From Dendrophyllia cribrosa (taxonomy: Eukaryota > Cnidaria > Anthozoa > Scleractinia > Dendrophylliidae), in NCBI GenBank assembly GCA_024195265.1, contig JAJLRJ010000006.1, positions 9,620,639-9,684,638 of the forward strand: DNA of 64,000 bases, written 5' to 3'. Below are positions 13,301 to 22,727 of the stretch, piece by piece (the first letter of the stretch is position 1; every line of letters begins with the position of its first letter). The notes beneath the pieces are model-generated. The model worked only from the letters and a program-made list of their open reading frames with translations, did not search any database and was not told the DNA's origin. A program made the translations under genes and the position numbers.

Positions 13301-16300
13301 ACCGTAACCGTAAACAACACGAAAAAGCTCAAAACGTCTCGGCTCGCCGGCAGAGTTTTTTTTGCCAGCATCTATGTGAAATATTCCATGGAAGTTGAAG
13401 GAGGTTTTCCCCGTCCCTAGCCGTCGAATTTTTTTCATGCAAACTTCTGAAGCCGAGAAAACGTCCTCCGCCAGCGGAGCTCATTAATTATGCCCGATGC
13501 AAATCAGATAGCCGACAGAACAGCCCACAAAATACAAACACTTCTCGACTCGCTGGAGGTTTCGTTTTAGGGGGCATCGACCTTAAACTTTCGGTAAAAA
13601 TAGTAGGAGCTTTTCCGCGTCCCTCGACGTGAAAATACATACATACATACATACATACATACCTATGTTTTCGATGCGAAATTTCGAAGCGGAGGAAACT
13701 ACCTCGGCGACTGGAGCTACATTAAGGCGGGTTGAGCGGCCCCAAACAAAATGCGAGACATGTTATACGGACTTTTAATATCTAACAGGACCGCTTCTTT
13801 GGACTAATAAATTTTAAAATCAATGTCGAATGAAATTTCAAACTCAGTGTTTATTTCTTCCTAAAGATGAGAGGCCAAAATTTCACTTCGCGAGAGATCG
13901 CATTTATCTGGGGATGTTACTAAAAGCGGGAACGGGGAACCGGGAACGGGGAACGGGGAACGGGGGTCTGGGAATGAGCAGTCAGCGGTATTCGCCATAA
14001 AATATAGGTCCTTCATATATGCATTGGTTGTTATTGTAAAGAAATTTCAAAATGGTGGTAGCGACCGGGGATCGCGACGAGAAAGCGAACCACAGAAAAA
14101 GTTATACCTTTCATCTCAGGTAATAAGATTTAAAGGAACTCGGAACCGTAACGTTGTGTTTATTTGTGCTTTGTACCGTCTGGCAGAGGCAGTGTATCAC
14201 CGTTTTTGCAGCGATGAATCGAAACGAATAAAATCGAGATCAATCAAACTCAAAGCAGTAGTGACACCCAGAACTATGCTTTTATTCCAGATCACATACA
14301 AGTATTGCTTCTACAAAGAATTCAAAGGTAAAAAAACAAAGCCTGATAAATAAACTGATACATACATGTATGTTTCTGTACAGATCAAAAACAGTTTTTT
14401 GTATTAACAATTATAGATTCACTGACGTAGACAAAGCGTGTGACTTTAGAATTTATTGTCAATCAGTTAAACTAGAAAGTTTTTAATTAAAAGTTTTAAC
14501 AGCAATAACCAACATATTATCAAATTGACATATTATCAACATATTAACAGAAACTGTGTGCAACTAGGGTAGAGTATAACTTATTACTTAGTGCAATTTT
14601 GCCCTTTGTGGAAATTTTGTGTTATTTTGCAATTGTGTCATGATCATGTTAATCATTTGTATTACCATAGACTGAAGGGAATATTGCAAACAGCATATGT
14701 TTACCTTACTTTCAAGAGTCCCTTTATCTCAAATAATATGTGCTTTTTTTACTATTGAATTTTCCGGATTTGACTATAACAGAACATGACAATGCTTTGT
14801 ATTCCTTATATGCAAAGATATGTACGGTGCATTACTACAGCATTATCTTGTAATGTACTCATCTCATCTAATTTCTGTCATGGCTGTGATTCAGCTAAAA
14901 TTCCAAAACCTTACTTAAACAAGCATCTCAAACTTGGTGTGTTCAATTGTTCATATTCATCACACACTTTAGTGTGTTTTATGTTAGAATAAAAGTAGCA
15001 AAAATGAAGGTACTTGTAGGGTACTTGTTAAAGGAGTTCAGTCATGGCAATTTTCAGTTTTTTTTGGTCAAAACTGCCTCCAATTAGAATTAAGTATCTT
15101 ATAGAACACTAAGTGTAAGATGTCAAGTGAATTTTCGTAGAGAAAATAAACCATAATCTGAGTTTTGAGAGTTCTCCAAGACAGAAGTGATAAAGTTGAA
15201 AAAAATTGGCCTCATTTTTTCAAGATGTAATCCATTTCCATCCTGGCCATCTGCAGCCCAAGACACTAATGGTTACTCTAAAAGCACTAGTAGAATAATT
15301 TTAAACAAAACTGAACCCTTATTTTTGGGTTTCCAGTGATATAAATGTCTTTTGACTTTTTAAAGTAACACTAAAAATGATGTTATATGCCCATTTAAAG
15401 CACCTTACTTAAACAAGCATCTCAAACTGGGTGTGTTCAACTGTTGATATTCATCAGGCACTTTAGTGTGTGTTAATGTTTGAATAAAAGTAGCAAAAAT
15501 GAATTCAATAGGTGTTCTGCTTTCAGTTTCAGAAATATGTTCATAGTTTAGTTCATTTTTGTCCACTACTTATGCAAATGCTTTTGTTTATCATTTCAAC
15601 AAGTACATGGCTATAAAAGTTTAAATCAATCAGCTCTTTCAAGGCAGCCTTAAATATCCAGAGGTTCATACATGTCCACAGTACATAAGACTTCATTTTA
15701 GAAGTTAGTTATCCTTCTGAAAGTTATTGTTTGTTTGGCACCTACAGTCAAGGCACAAAGTAAATGTCAGTTCCTAAATCTTTCCCTGTAATTATGCTAT
15801 ACCTTACATTCAAAAGTATACAAGACTTTTTCTGAAAAGTGCATTATCAAAAAAAGTCCTAAAACCAGACCCCAAAAAAGTATGATGGCCCAGAACGTAA
15901 CCCAAAAAAGTTCCTTTTTTTCACTCTATAAAAAAGTTAATACAAAAACACATCAAGATAGTTACAGACAGTTTTTGCATTCACGTTTCTTAATTCATGA
16001 TGTATCTGTCAGTGATCTATGACAAACTTTAGGCAGACTGCAATCATTCTTGAAACTGATACAATTTATTGTTTGATACAATATATTGCTTGTTTTAGAA
16101 CCCTGGGTTTTGCTTTTGGTCAACTCCCAATAAAGTCATAACCACAATCTTTCACCCAAAACAAATCAACACAAATTTTTCTAACCCCAAAAAAGTCCAC
16201 AGATTGCTAATTTCAAACCCAAAAAAGGTCTTCACACTTCCCTGTCACTAATATACCTGAGGACCCCCCCCCCCCCCCCCCCCACCCCCACACACACTCC

Positions 16301-18207
16301 TCTGTGAATGATCCACAGCATTATTATGCAATGCATCAACATTATTTTAATTACTGTACTAGATGCCACTTTAACTTTTGGTCAGGTTTTTATACTGTTT
16401 TTTTTTCTTTTTGTTTAGTTTTTATGTTAAGCTTTCAAAAATAAGATTTAACAGACATTTAAATGGCATGTTTCAGAATTCACAGGCTTGGACACAATAG
16501 TCCAGCATTCTTTAACTTGCCTGCAGATTTCCATAAGAATAGGTATATTCCTTGTCAACTGATTTACATCTGGTTTGACATTGTTAGATTTCATGTAAAG
16601 ATCATTTGGATGTGCAAGAAAATAAGGGGGGATTTGGGGAGATGAACAATACAACTTATGTCCCTGAATTGTATGTTCTTGTCAAGTTTTTGTTACATGG
16701 TAGGCAATTACTGCGCCTTTCAATAACATGCAGAATTTGAAATTCAAATTTCCACCAACGGTTGCGTTTTACACTGCCGTCAATCATCTTAGCTTACCTC
16801 TCAGGAAACAGATCTTCACTTCAATGAGTTCAAAAGGTCATGTCCGTGCGTTATGATTGGTAGATTTCAATCCATTTTGTTTGTTTCTTTTTTACATGGT
16901 CCATTGGCTTTCGTATTAATTATGATTGACGGCAGGGAATAACGCAACCGTTGGTGGAGATTTGAATTTTAAATTCCGCATATTATTGAAAGGCGCAGTA
17001 ACAGTGTACCATCAAATGTTTGTCAGTTTTTTGATATGTTTAGTTGACATTCGATAGTTGATATTCTATTTTCCCTTCAGTCTATGGTAATATAAATGAT
17101 TAACACTGATTAACATGGCACAATTGCAAAATAACGCAAAATTTCTACAAAGGGCAAAATTGCACTAACATAATAAGCTAAACTCTACTTGCACACGGTT
17201 TCCGTTAAATAAAGCAATGACTAGAAAATATGTTGGTTATTACTGTTAAAACTTTTAAGAAAAAACTTCTTAATACAAAACTGTTTTTGATCTGTACAGA
17301 AACATACATGTATGTATCAGATCTTGAATAAATATACTGTTCATTTATCAGGCTTTGTTTTTTTACCTTTGAATTCTTTGTAGAAGCAATACTTGTATGT
17401 GATCAGGAATAAAAGCATAGTTCTGGGTGTCACTACTGCTTTGAGTTTGATTGATCTCGATTTTATTCGTTTCGATTCATCGCTGCAAAAACGGTGATAC
17501 ACTGCCTCTGCCAGACGGTACAAAGCACAAATAAACACAACGTTACGATTCCGAGTTCCTTTTAAATCTTATTACCTGAGATGAAAGGTATAATTTGCTT
17601 TTTCTGTGGTTCGCTTTCTCGTCGCGATCCCCGGTCGCTACCACCATTTTGAAATTTCTTTACAATAACAACCAATGCATATATGAAGGACCTATATTTT
17701 ATGGCGAATACCGCTGACTGCTCATTCCCAGACCCCCGTTCCCCGTTCCCCGTTCCCGGTTCCCCGTTCCCGCTTTTAGTAACATCCTTTATCTGGGTCC
17801 AAATCAAAAAAAAAACAATGCGCGGTGCATCACGGTAAGTGACGATGGGCCTTTAAACCCAGGCCGTTTGGGCTACCTTTGACTCGTATGCGTCTTTACC
17901 ACTAAGAGCTGCACCCACAAATTTATCTTGCAAGAGCGTTGTGTTGTAATATAACTGGAAAAAAATGTTTCGGGTTACAGCACCCTCAGAGACAGGAGCA
18001 TTAAAGGAAAACAGCCCACAACTGAAAAAGATGAAAGCTGGTCTTGCTGATGTTGGTAAGCATATTCAAGACCTGAAATCAGACCTTGCAGCTGTTCGCG
18101 GGGACATGTGTTCAAAGGAGGATGTCAGCAAGGAAGTTAAAAAAGCGACAAAAGGCTTGGAGGAAAAACTCGATGCTTTACTGACGAGGCTGGGTGAAAA
18201 GGAATAA
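1295..18207 (+). CDS. SPRY-domain protein with C-terminal charged helical tail (7 exons, spliced)
   Basis: Proposed exons are 1295-1361, 2294-2451, 6861-6998, 7441-7618, 10559-10794, 12700-12772 and 17981-18207 (TAA). Every intron is GT-AG, all phases agree, and the join is 1077 nt (358 residues plus stop). Exon 2 is charged and helical. Exons 3-5 form a SPRY fold: VIIIETGEKGVLGIS, a MPGDHAEGSVGYY turn, GDRIRCTV, VFFTLNGKKI and LFPYIGM. An acidic insert (DEDEDKDE) lies between the last two blocks. Exons 6-7 are lysine- and glutamate-rich and probably coiled coil. SPRY domains usually mediate protein binding; the partner is unknown. The layout, with an acidic insert near the end of SPRY, recalls SPRYD3, but I do not assign orthology. 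Exon 1 and the exon 3 donor are the weakest parts. The introns are largely transposon sequence. Confidence 0.72.
1453..1640 (+). repeat. tRNA-derived SINE
   Basis: It contains box-A-like GTAGTGGTTAGCGCG and box-B-like AGTTCGAACCC at tRNA spacing, followed by a non-tRNA body with CCCAGGTATATAAAAGGG. It lies in intron 1 of the SPRY gene. A functional tRNA is unlikely because the acceptor stem does not close. Confidence 0.55.
2058..2081. repeat. (TTA)n microsatellite
   Basis: An uninterrupted run of about eight TTA units in intron 1. Confidence 0.9.
2294..2451 (+). CDS. SPRY gene exon 2 (charged helix)
   Basis: The acceptor is TTTATTTAG and the donor ACG|GTTAGT. It enters with two bases and leaves in phase 0. 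It encodes about 52 residues with heptad-like spacing (VNDIQTKVEDVKMKLTEIEQ), consistent with a short coiled coil in front of the SPRY domain. Confidence 0.6.
3610..4256. mobile_element. TTAA-flanked non-autonomous DNA element with two right ends
   Basis: TTAA at 3606-3609 is followed by AGTGCCGTTACGACG. Two related right ends each read GGCACT|TTAA, at 4135 and 4256. The ends match the 57054-58945 element (AGTGCC...GGCACT). An internal inverted repeat, TTGTGACGTCAATGACTCAA, occurs at about 3834-3853 and in reverse at about 3900-3920. There is no ORF. Candidate superfamilies with TTAA targets are Kolobok and piggyBac. Confidence 0.55.
4770..5103 (+). pseudogene. LINE ORF2 C-terminal fragment
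   Basis: Broken frames encode CKCVKGLAPGYLSDRF, a TVHDHNT block and GQRTFLYRAI, then LSKRNL...FF in another frame. This is the conserved tail seen after the reverse transcriptase in many non-LTR elements. It has frame changes, no RT core, and lies in intron 2 of the SPRY gene. Confidence 0.7.
6168..6702. mobile_element. Hairpin MITE, nested double palindrome
   Basis: The inverted ends read TTATAAAATGCTCAAGGAAA with GCGCGCGCTATGATTGG-type sequence just inside. The inner part is a second palindrome (GAGAAGTGCGAGAAGCACTC / GAGTGCTTCTCGCACTTCTC). A shorter copy is at 41048-41345. The interior carries an extra hairpin copy, so one copy probably inserted into or duplicated within another. Confidence 0.7.
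6861..6998 (+). CDS. SPRY gene exon 3
   Basis: The acceptor is TACTTTCCAG. It is open for 46 codons in phase 0 and ends at AAA|GTAAAA. The alternative donor CACG|GTGCGT at 6957 would leave phase 1 and break the frame of exon 4, so I prefer GTAAAA. Its end (LLFTQSK) runs directly into the first SPRY strand of exon 4. Confidence 0.5.
7441..7618 (+). CDS. SPRY gene exon 4 (first half of SPRY domain)
   Basis: The acceptor is TTTCACCCTAG and the donor GAAG|GTATGG. It encodes VIIIETGEKGVLGIS followed by the MPG...GSVGYYTYNGAIYH block, matching the SPRY pattern of a beta strand, then the PGW/GSVGYH-type turn. It exits in phase 1, and exon 5 supplies GC to make Gly. Confidence 0.8.
7941..9213. repeat. 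397-bp tandem repeat, about 3 copies
   Basis: Units start near 7941, 8337 and 8734 (spacing 396 and 397). Copies 1 and 2 are nearly identical. Copy 3 is more diverged and carries an extra segment of about 75 bp at 9012-9088. The array lies inside intron 4 of the SPRY gene. Short - strand reading frames recur in each unit only because the DNA does. Confidence 0.9.
10559..10794 (+). CDS. SPRY gene exon 5 (second half of SPRY domain)
   Basis: The acceptor is TTGTCGTAG and the donor CCAAG|GTAAGA. It encodes GDRIRCTV, VFFTLNGKKI, an acidic DEDEDKDE insert and LFPYIGM, in the order expected for the C-terminal SPRY strands. It enters with two bases and leaves in phase 0. Confidence 0.82.
10924..11480. 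mobile_element. Degenerate Tigger/pogo-like non-autonomous element
   Basis: Left end TACACAGTCAAACCT and right end AGGTTAAATTTACAGTA are imperfect inverted repeats bounded by TA. GGTGACCG and AAGCGGTCACC motifs lie inside, resembling the better preserved element at 30113-36772. It lies in intron 5 of the SPRY gene. Confidence 0.4.
12700..12772 (+). CDS. SPRY gene exon 6 (duplicated tail module)
   Basis: The acceptor is CTTTTTCCAG and the donor GTTG|GTAAGC. It encodes about 24 residues ending SSQLQEIKADPADV. The DNA around its donor matches coding sequence inside exon 7 (18041-18061), so exons 6 and 7 share a duplicated segment. Confidence 0.62.
14908..15006. repeat. Direct repeat, copy 1 of 2
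   Basis: About 100 bp beginning TTACTTAAACAAGCATCTCA recurs in the same orientation at 15403-15501 with scattered substitutions, inside the MULE-like element. Confidence 0.8.
16708..17001. mobile_element. Hairpin MITE nested in the MULE-like element
   Basis: The inverted ends are TTACTGCGCCTTTCAATAA and its near complement. CCACCAACGGTTGCGTT lies further in, mirrored by AACGCAACCGTTGGTGG. The arms are about 90 bp with an unrelated centre. Confidence 0.7.
17981..18207 (+). CDS. SPRY gene exon 7 (C-terminal coiled coil, stop)
   Basis: The acceptor is CGGGTTACAG. It starts with two bases that complete the codon left by exon 6 and runs 75 codons to TAA at 18205. The product is rich in Lys and Glu with leucine spacing (DLKSDLAAV, LEEKLDALLTRLGEKE), consistent with an amphipathic or coiled-coil tail. 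Confidence 0.7.
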
Positions 18208-18590
18208 GAAGAATGCCGTCAACAACAAACCTTATTTCAAACACACCGAAAATTTTTTAAGATAAAAGTTACCCTTGTGGTGTTCCTTATGTTTCGTTAA
18301 GAATGCTGCTAGACCATCGCAGACAATCCGGCTTCCCTTGAAATTTTTATTGCACCTTGTAATTTGCAATGCGCCTTGTAATTTGCATTGCACCATGCAC
18401 CTTGCAGGAATGCTGACGATGGCAGCTAGTCAAGTTGCAAATGCATGACACACACTACATCGTATCTCATAACTTACAGGAAGGTGAAGACTTGTCTGCT
18501 TAAAATATGCAACAACGTGCAACACAGCCTTCTTTGCAAGCCAAGTTGCCAAGACGTGTTACACGCACAATTTCTGAAAATATTTGCATT
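18208..18590. other. 3' flank of the SPRY gene
   Basis: This is probable 3' UTR and downstream sequence, with short repeats of GCACCTTG and TTTGCAT. I see no close AATAAA and no second gene. Confidence 0.4.
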
Positions 18591-18664
18591 GCAAGGGCGT
18601 TGTGATGTAATGTATCTGTAAAAAAAATTACTGCGCGTAACAGCACCTTCACACACAGGAAGCA
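18591..18664 (+). pseudogene. Decayed copy of the SPRY exon 7 acceptor region
   Basis: GCAAGGGCGTTGTGATGTAA and the following CGTAACAGCACCTTCACACA parallel the intron end and start of exon 7 at 17931-17995 (GCAAGAGCGTTGTGTTGTAA, GTTACAGCACCCTCAGAGAC). The reading frame is not kept beyond it. It looks like a remnant of a tandem exon duplication. Confidence 0.6.
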
Positions 18665-19230
18665 TTTTTATTCTTTATCCATATATATATATATTCATAT
18701 AAAAGGAGAACAAGGATTATAGTTTGCCTCTTATGTATGACGCTTATTGATATATGCATGTGATGGACAACTGTGAAAGATCTTTAACAGATGTAGCCAG
18801 CTTCAAGCACAGAAGGTGCAATACAAATGGTTTTAGTTATTCAACTTATAAATTGATTAGTTGACGCAATCATTTTTTTTTACTTATTACAGGGCGTAGC
18901 AAAGACCGGTTACTTTCGAGACCATCAAAAGCCGCTTCTCCAATATTAAAAGAAAAAATTCTCCTTTCACGTTCCCTTACATTTTATTATAACAGTAGTG
19001 GTGAAGGTAATTTTTTTGACTATTGGGGCTTCGAAATGGTGAAGTGTTGTTTCTGTTGCTTGTGAAAAATATATTAAAAAGTACAGGTCAGGTTAAAACC
19101 AAATGTATGACTGACTTCATCAACTTAACGTTTTCTATATGAGGGTCAATTGTTCAAAGAGTGGATAATGCTATCCGCCAGATAAAGCAGCACACAGCAG
19201 GAAAAACAAGGAACAAAACCAATAGGCTTC

Positions 19231-19367
19231 TTTCGATATATTAATATTCAACTTGATAATGAGGCTTAGAGAACAGACAAAGGGAATGAAAAAAAAACAT
19301 GTTTATTTATTTCTTTTGTTTGTGTCCTCTAAGCCTCATTATCAAGTTCAATCTTAATATATCAAAA
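19231..19367. mobile_element. Hairpin MITE, CGATATATTAA family, copy 1
   Basis: The left arm TTTCGATATATTAATATTCA and a GATAATGAGGCTTAGAG stem pair with the right arm at 19324-19367. The same outer ends and the GAGGCTTAG core occur at 29513-29691 and 47796-47936. Confidence 0.75.
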
Positions 19368-20042
19368 GTGGCCCATTGGTTATCCAGTTGATACATTTCT
19401 ATCAGTGGAGAGCGCTATCCACCTTTTGAACAACATGCCACCGGGCATGTAATAGATATTGTACAAATCATAGAGATAGCCTTTAAACTTTAGATTTTAA
19501 CGAGTGTGTAGGCTAATTACATAATTGGTTGTAAATTTGTGAAGGCCGTTGGTGTCATTTGCTAATTATTTTTCATAAAAGTTAATGATTTGGTGTTCAT
19601 CATAACGGAATAAAAATTATATATATCTATCTTTCCATCTCGTGGTTACTGTTAGCTGGTAATGAACCTTTCTTCTGTTAAGGATATACTTTGAAGTCTT
19701 TTACAGTCGGATCTGTAACAGAGGTAAACTGGCCCCATTAAGGGAAAAGGAGGATTGGGGATTGGGTTTGCATATTCCGTATCCCTGTTATTTTACCAAA
19801 ACAATATTAATCTTATATTTTTCCCAATATCCCGTATACCGATAGCCCCTGATAATGGATACATCTCATGGGTAGTTTGCACCCGATGTTTAAAGGGATC
19901 GACTGCATGTATGTGTAAGCGCATGCTTGCACAAATCTTTCCATTTCTTGGCTAAAGTCAGATTCAAATTTGTGACAATGGTGAAAGAACTTTAAACATT
20001 TAACCTAATTGTTTCAAGTCGCAATCCATTTCTATCATGGAG

Positions 20043-20290
20043 GCAGCGTGGTCGAGTGGTTAGGACGCCGGACTTGAAATCCGGAGGTCCCGGGTTCAAG
20101 TTCCGCTCTGACCACTGGCTGGAGTTGTTTCACGATATACCCGAGTTCAACTCCTCGGCCACGCTTGTAAAATAGCCAACTGGTTTGCCTACTGCCAGTT
20201 GGAATTTTTAAAATGTTATGTTTAATTTGAATGCCCAGTACCACTTGCACTTGTGCTATTAACACTGCCGAGGGTAATATAAATAAAGGA
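20043..20290 (+). repeat. tRNA-Ser-like SINE
   Basis: The head has box A (GTGGTCGAGTGGTTAGG), an anticodon arm CCGGA-CTTGAAA-TCCGG (anticodon UGA) and box B (GGGTTCAAGTTCC). It lacks the long variable arm of a true tRNA-Ser and runs straight into a non-tRNA body with GAGTTCAACTCCTCGGCCAC, ending AAATAAAGG. This supports a SINE rather than a working tRNA. Confidence 0.75.
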
Positions 20291-21398
20291 TGTTTATTTA
20301 TTTTAATTTTTTATTTTTCTGCAGTCCAAGACACCCGTTAATAGGTTGTCTTTTTCTCAATTGTTAATAAGACTGGACTATTATTTGCAGGTTTTCTTTG
20401 ATAAAAATGTCTTTTGGCTTTTTTAAGTGATACTGAAATTGGCGACATAGCTCTTTTAAGCAAAGACGTCACCATAAGAACCCTGAGCGACGACATCACA
20501 CTGTCGATATCGATATCACTGTATCGCCAAAACTGCCGTTGGTATCGCACCCAATTGGAGGACAAGTATCGGCCCATATAGACTTGAGAAAACATAATGT
20601 TTTTTTTTCTTTAAAATTTTTTTTTCTCATTTTTAATTTTTTTAATTTTTTTTTTTCAATTCAGTTTACTTGAATTCATTCAACGGGATCATTATTACAC
20701 AATAGCGCTTTGCACTAATGACGTCACGTACTTTTGACCTCCGTTGTGACTCAGACAAACAAACTCCTCCATGTGTTATCTGCATAAGAATTTTGTATGG
20801 GAAAATGGTGTTGGCGAAGACTTTGGTGCGGCTTTTATCAATATTTTCGCAAGAAAATCGAACACCTGGTAGTTATAGTGCTTTCGGTCGACTTTGCGGT
20901 CACACCACGCAGTTAACTACAGTTAGTTCTAATTAGCCTATGGGTGACGTCAGGATTAAAAGAGGTTCGTGACGGACCTTATTGGTCAACATGGTTGACC
21001 GACGTAAAGTGTGTCTAGTTTTTCTTATTATTTATTTTTTTCGTGCGGCAAACCGTCGGAGAAAAATGAGAAATAAGCTGAGAATTTTAACGGATGCTCG
21101 ACGCCGGGTACATGTGTTGCTTGTTTGTTGTTTTTGGTTTCCCCCTCGCTTCACGCTTGGTTTTTATTTTGCATATTTATATATGCTCATCTCGCACGTT
21201 CGAAAAGAATTGTTACATTCTGATTGGTTGTTTGTTTGTAAACTTAAGACTAACCCATGAACCTTGCTTGGGTATAACTATAGTTAATGAATGGGGTTAG
21301 TTTCTAGAGAAACTGTGGTGCTGCGTCGGTGGGGGGATGAAACACGAGAATTTAGTTTTATCGACTGAGTCGATAAGGTAAATTGACCACCGTAAAAA

Positions 21399-21447
21399 GA
21401 TTCAAATAGCTGACGTTTCGAGCGCTAGCCCTTCGTCGGAGCGAATC
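21399..21447 (-). ncRNA. Hammerhead-like ribozyme motif in Penelope-like end
   Basis: Read on the - strand: GATTCGCT (stem I), CCGACGA (box 1), GGGC-UAGC-GCUC (stem II), GAAA, self-complementary ACGU (stem III), then C and AGC...GAATC closing stem I. Metazoan Penelope-like elements are known to carry minimal hammerheads that may act as dimers. Here box 1 has C where the consensus has U4, and one extra A stands before stem II, so activity is doubtful. Confidence 0.6.
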
Positions 21448-21537
21448 AAGGAATTGTGGGTAGTGTGTGGTTTTATATAGTAAGCGGTGGAGCTACGCTA
21501 TTGGTGGAAATTTGGTGACGTGAAAAACAAATGTAGA

Positions 21538-22704
21538 TTAGTTGAATGAAAAGCGTTCGTTGATTCCGTGGGGTTTGAGAGTGCCGATTTGAAAGATGAT
21601 TTTTTGTTCTAGGTTTTTACGGCTTTCTGTGTTACCCTGGTGTAGGGAAAGGCCGCAGATTGTCATGTGTTGTTTAGAATGGTTAGTAAGATTAAAATGG
21701 CGCGCGACTGGTTTGGATGCGTCTTTGTCATTTTTTTCAACGTCTCGGAGATGTTCACGAAAACGGTCGCCCAGTCTCCTCCCTGTTTCGCCAATGTATA
21801 TCTTTTTGCAAAAAGTACATGTAATGCAGTAGATAACATTTACGGAGGTGCATGTAAAACGATCAGTGATTTTAATAGATCGTTTGGGTCCTGTTATTTT
21901 GTCCGCGTTGTGAATGAAAGGACAAGTGTTACATCGTGTGCGTGTGCATTTGAAAGTTCCCGGTACATCGTCAGATTTCAGTGCGCTCGTAACTAGAAAG
22001 TTGCCTATGTTTTTGTCACGTTTGAATGAAATTAGTGGGGGTTGTGAAAAAATTCTGCCAGTTTCGGGGTCGTTTTGGAGTAATTTGAAATTTTTTAAAA
22101 TGATGCTTTTGACTGTGTTGTTGTGTGGGTGGAAAGTGAGGGTGAATGGAATTCTCTCGTTCTCTTCCTTCTGTGGCGTTTGTAGTGCTGACTGTCTGTC
22201 GATCTGTTGTGCACGTTGTTGGCCCGTATTAACAACAGAGTCAGGGTACCCACGTTTCTTGAAAAACTGGCACATTTCTTCTGATTTGTTGGAAAAATCA
22301 GAGTCATCACTACATAGACGTCGAAGTCTGAGAAATTGAGAATACGGAATGGCGTTTTTAACGTGCGATGGATGTGAGGATGAATGTAACAGATAACTGT
22401 GGGAATCTGTAGGTTTGTAGTGCACACTTGTGGATAAACTGTTACCGTTGATTGAAATATTAATGTCAAGAAAAGCGACTGAGGTTTCGGAAATTTCCCA
22501 GGTATATTTTAGAGCTGGATGAAAAGTATTGACAGAAGTTATGAATTGATTAAGTTCCTCTTTACTGGAAGAGGTAGCGCCAATGCAATCATCGATGTAA
22601 CGGCCGTAGAGTTCGGGTTTGGTTCCGTGGTACTGATTAAAAAATTTGTCTTCGATGTGGCCTACAAAAAGGTTAGCGTAGCTTGGTCCCATTTTGGTGC
22701 CCAT
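21538..22704 (-). CDS. Penelope-like RT C-terminal part plus GIY-YIG endonuclease (5' truncated)
   Basis: The 388-residue open frame begins inside the RT; the codons before the first Met continue the RT (KQVNGVAMGTKMGPSYANLF region). The catalytic YIDD is at residues 36-39. A cysteine cluster (C253, C258, C261, H265) precedes the GIY-YIG domain, seen as VIYC near 290-293 and YIGETGRR from 303, with R314 and H318. The stop is intact. Penelope-like enzymes prime reverse transcription at a nick made by their own endonuclease. RT fingers are missing, so this copy should be inactive. Confidence 0.85.
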   Translation of the reverse strand: MGTKMGPSYANLFVGHIEDKFFNQYHGTKPELYGRYIDDCIGATSSSKEELNQFITSVNTFHPALKYTWEISETSVAFLDINISINGNSLSTSVHYKPTDSHSYLLHSSSHPSHVKNAIPYSQFLRLRRLCSDDSDFSNKSEEMCQFFKKRGYPDSVVNTGQQRAQQIDRQSALQTPQKEENERIPFTLTFHPHNNTVKSIILKNFKLLQNDPETGRIFSQPPLISFKRDKNIGNFLVTSALKSDDVPGTFKCTRTRCNTCPFIHNADKITGPKRSIKITDRFTCTSVNVIYCITCTFCKKIYIGETGRRLGDRFREHLRDVEKNDKDASKPVARHFNLTNHSKQHMTICGLSLHQGNTESRKNLEQKIIFQIGTLKPHGINERFSFN

Positions 22705-22727
22705 GGCGACTCCATTTACTTGTTTAA

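Larger units (their letters stand above)
13912..17787. mobile_element. MULE-like long-TIR element with 9-bp target duplication
   Basis: The ends are GGATGTTACTAAAAGCGGGA and its reverse complement. They are flanked by identical 9-bp TTTATCTGG (13903-13911 and 17788-17796). The inverted arms extend roughly 800 bp (13912-14700 and 17040-17787) and contain GGGAAC tandem repeats near the tips. A 9-bp duplication with long TIRs is typical of Mutator-like elements. The middle has a C run at 16264-16283, a direct repeat pair (14908-15006 and 15403-15501) and a nested hairpin. I see no transposase ORF. Confidence 0.75.
12841..17852. mobile_element. TTAA-flanked DNA element filling SPRY intron 6
   Basis: TTAA at 12837-12840 and 17853-17856 bound inverted ends that start AGGCCCATCGTCACT and match for about 23 bp with one mismatch. 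It fills nearly all of intron 6. A second, complete element is nested inside it (13912-17787), so the original insert was about 1.1 kb. A (CATA)n run is at about 13638-13662. No transposase is seen. Confidence 0.75.

Noticed and set aside
20043..20115. Functional tRNA-Ser(UGA) gene
   Set aside because: It lacks the long variable arm and runs into a SINE body. The same reasoning applies to the tRNA-like heads at 58983 and 63308.
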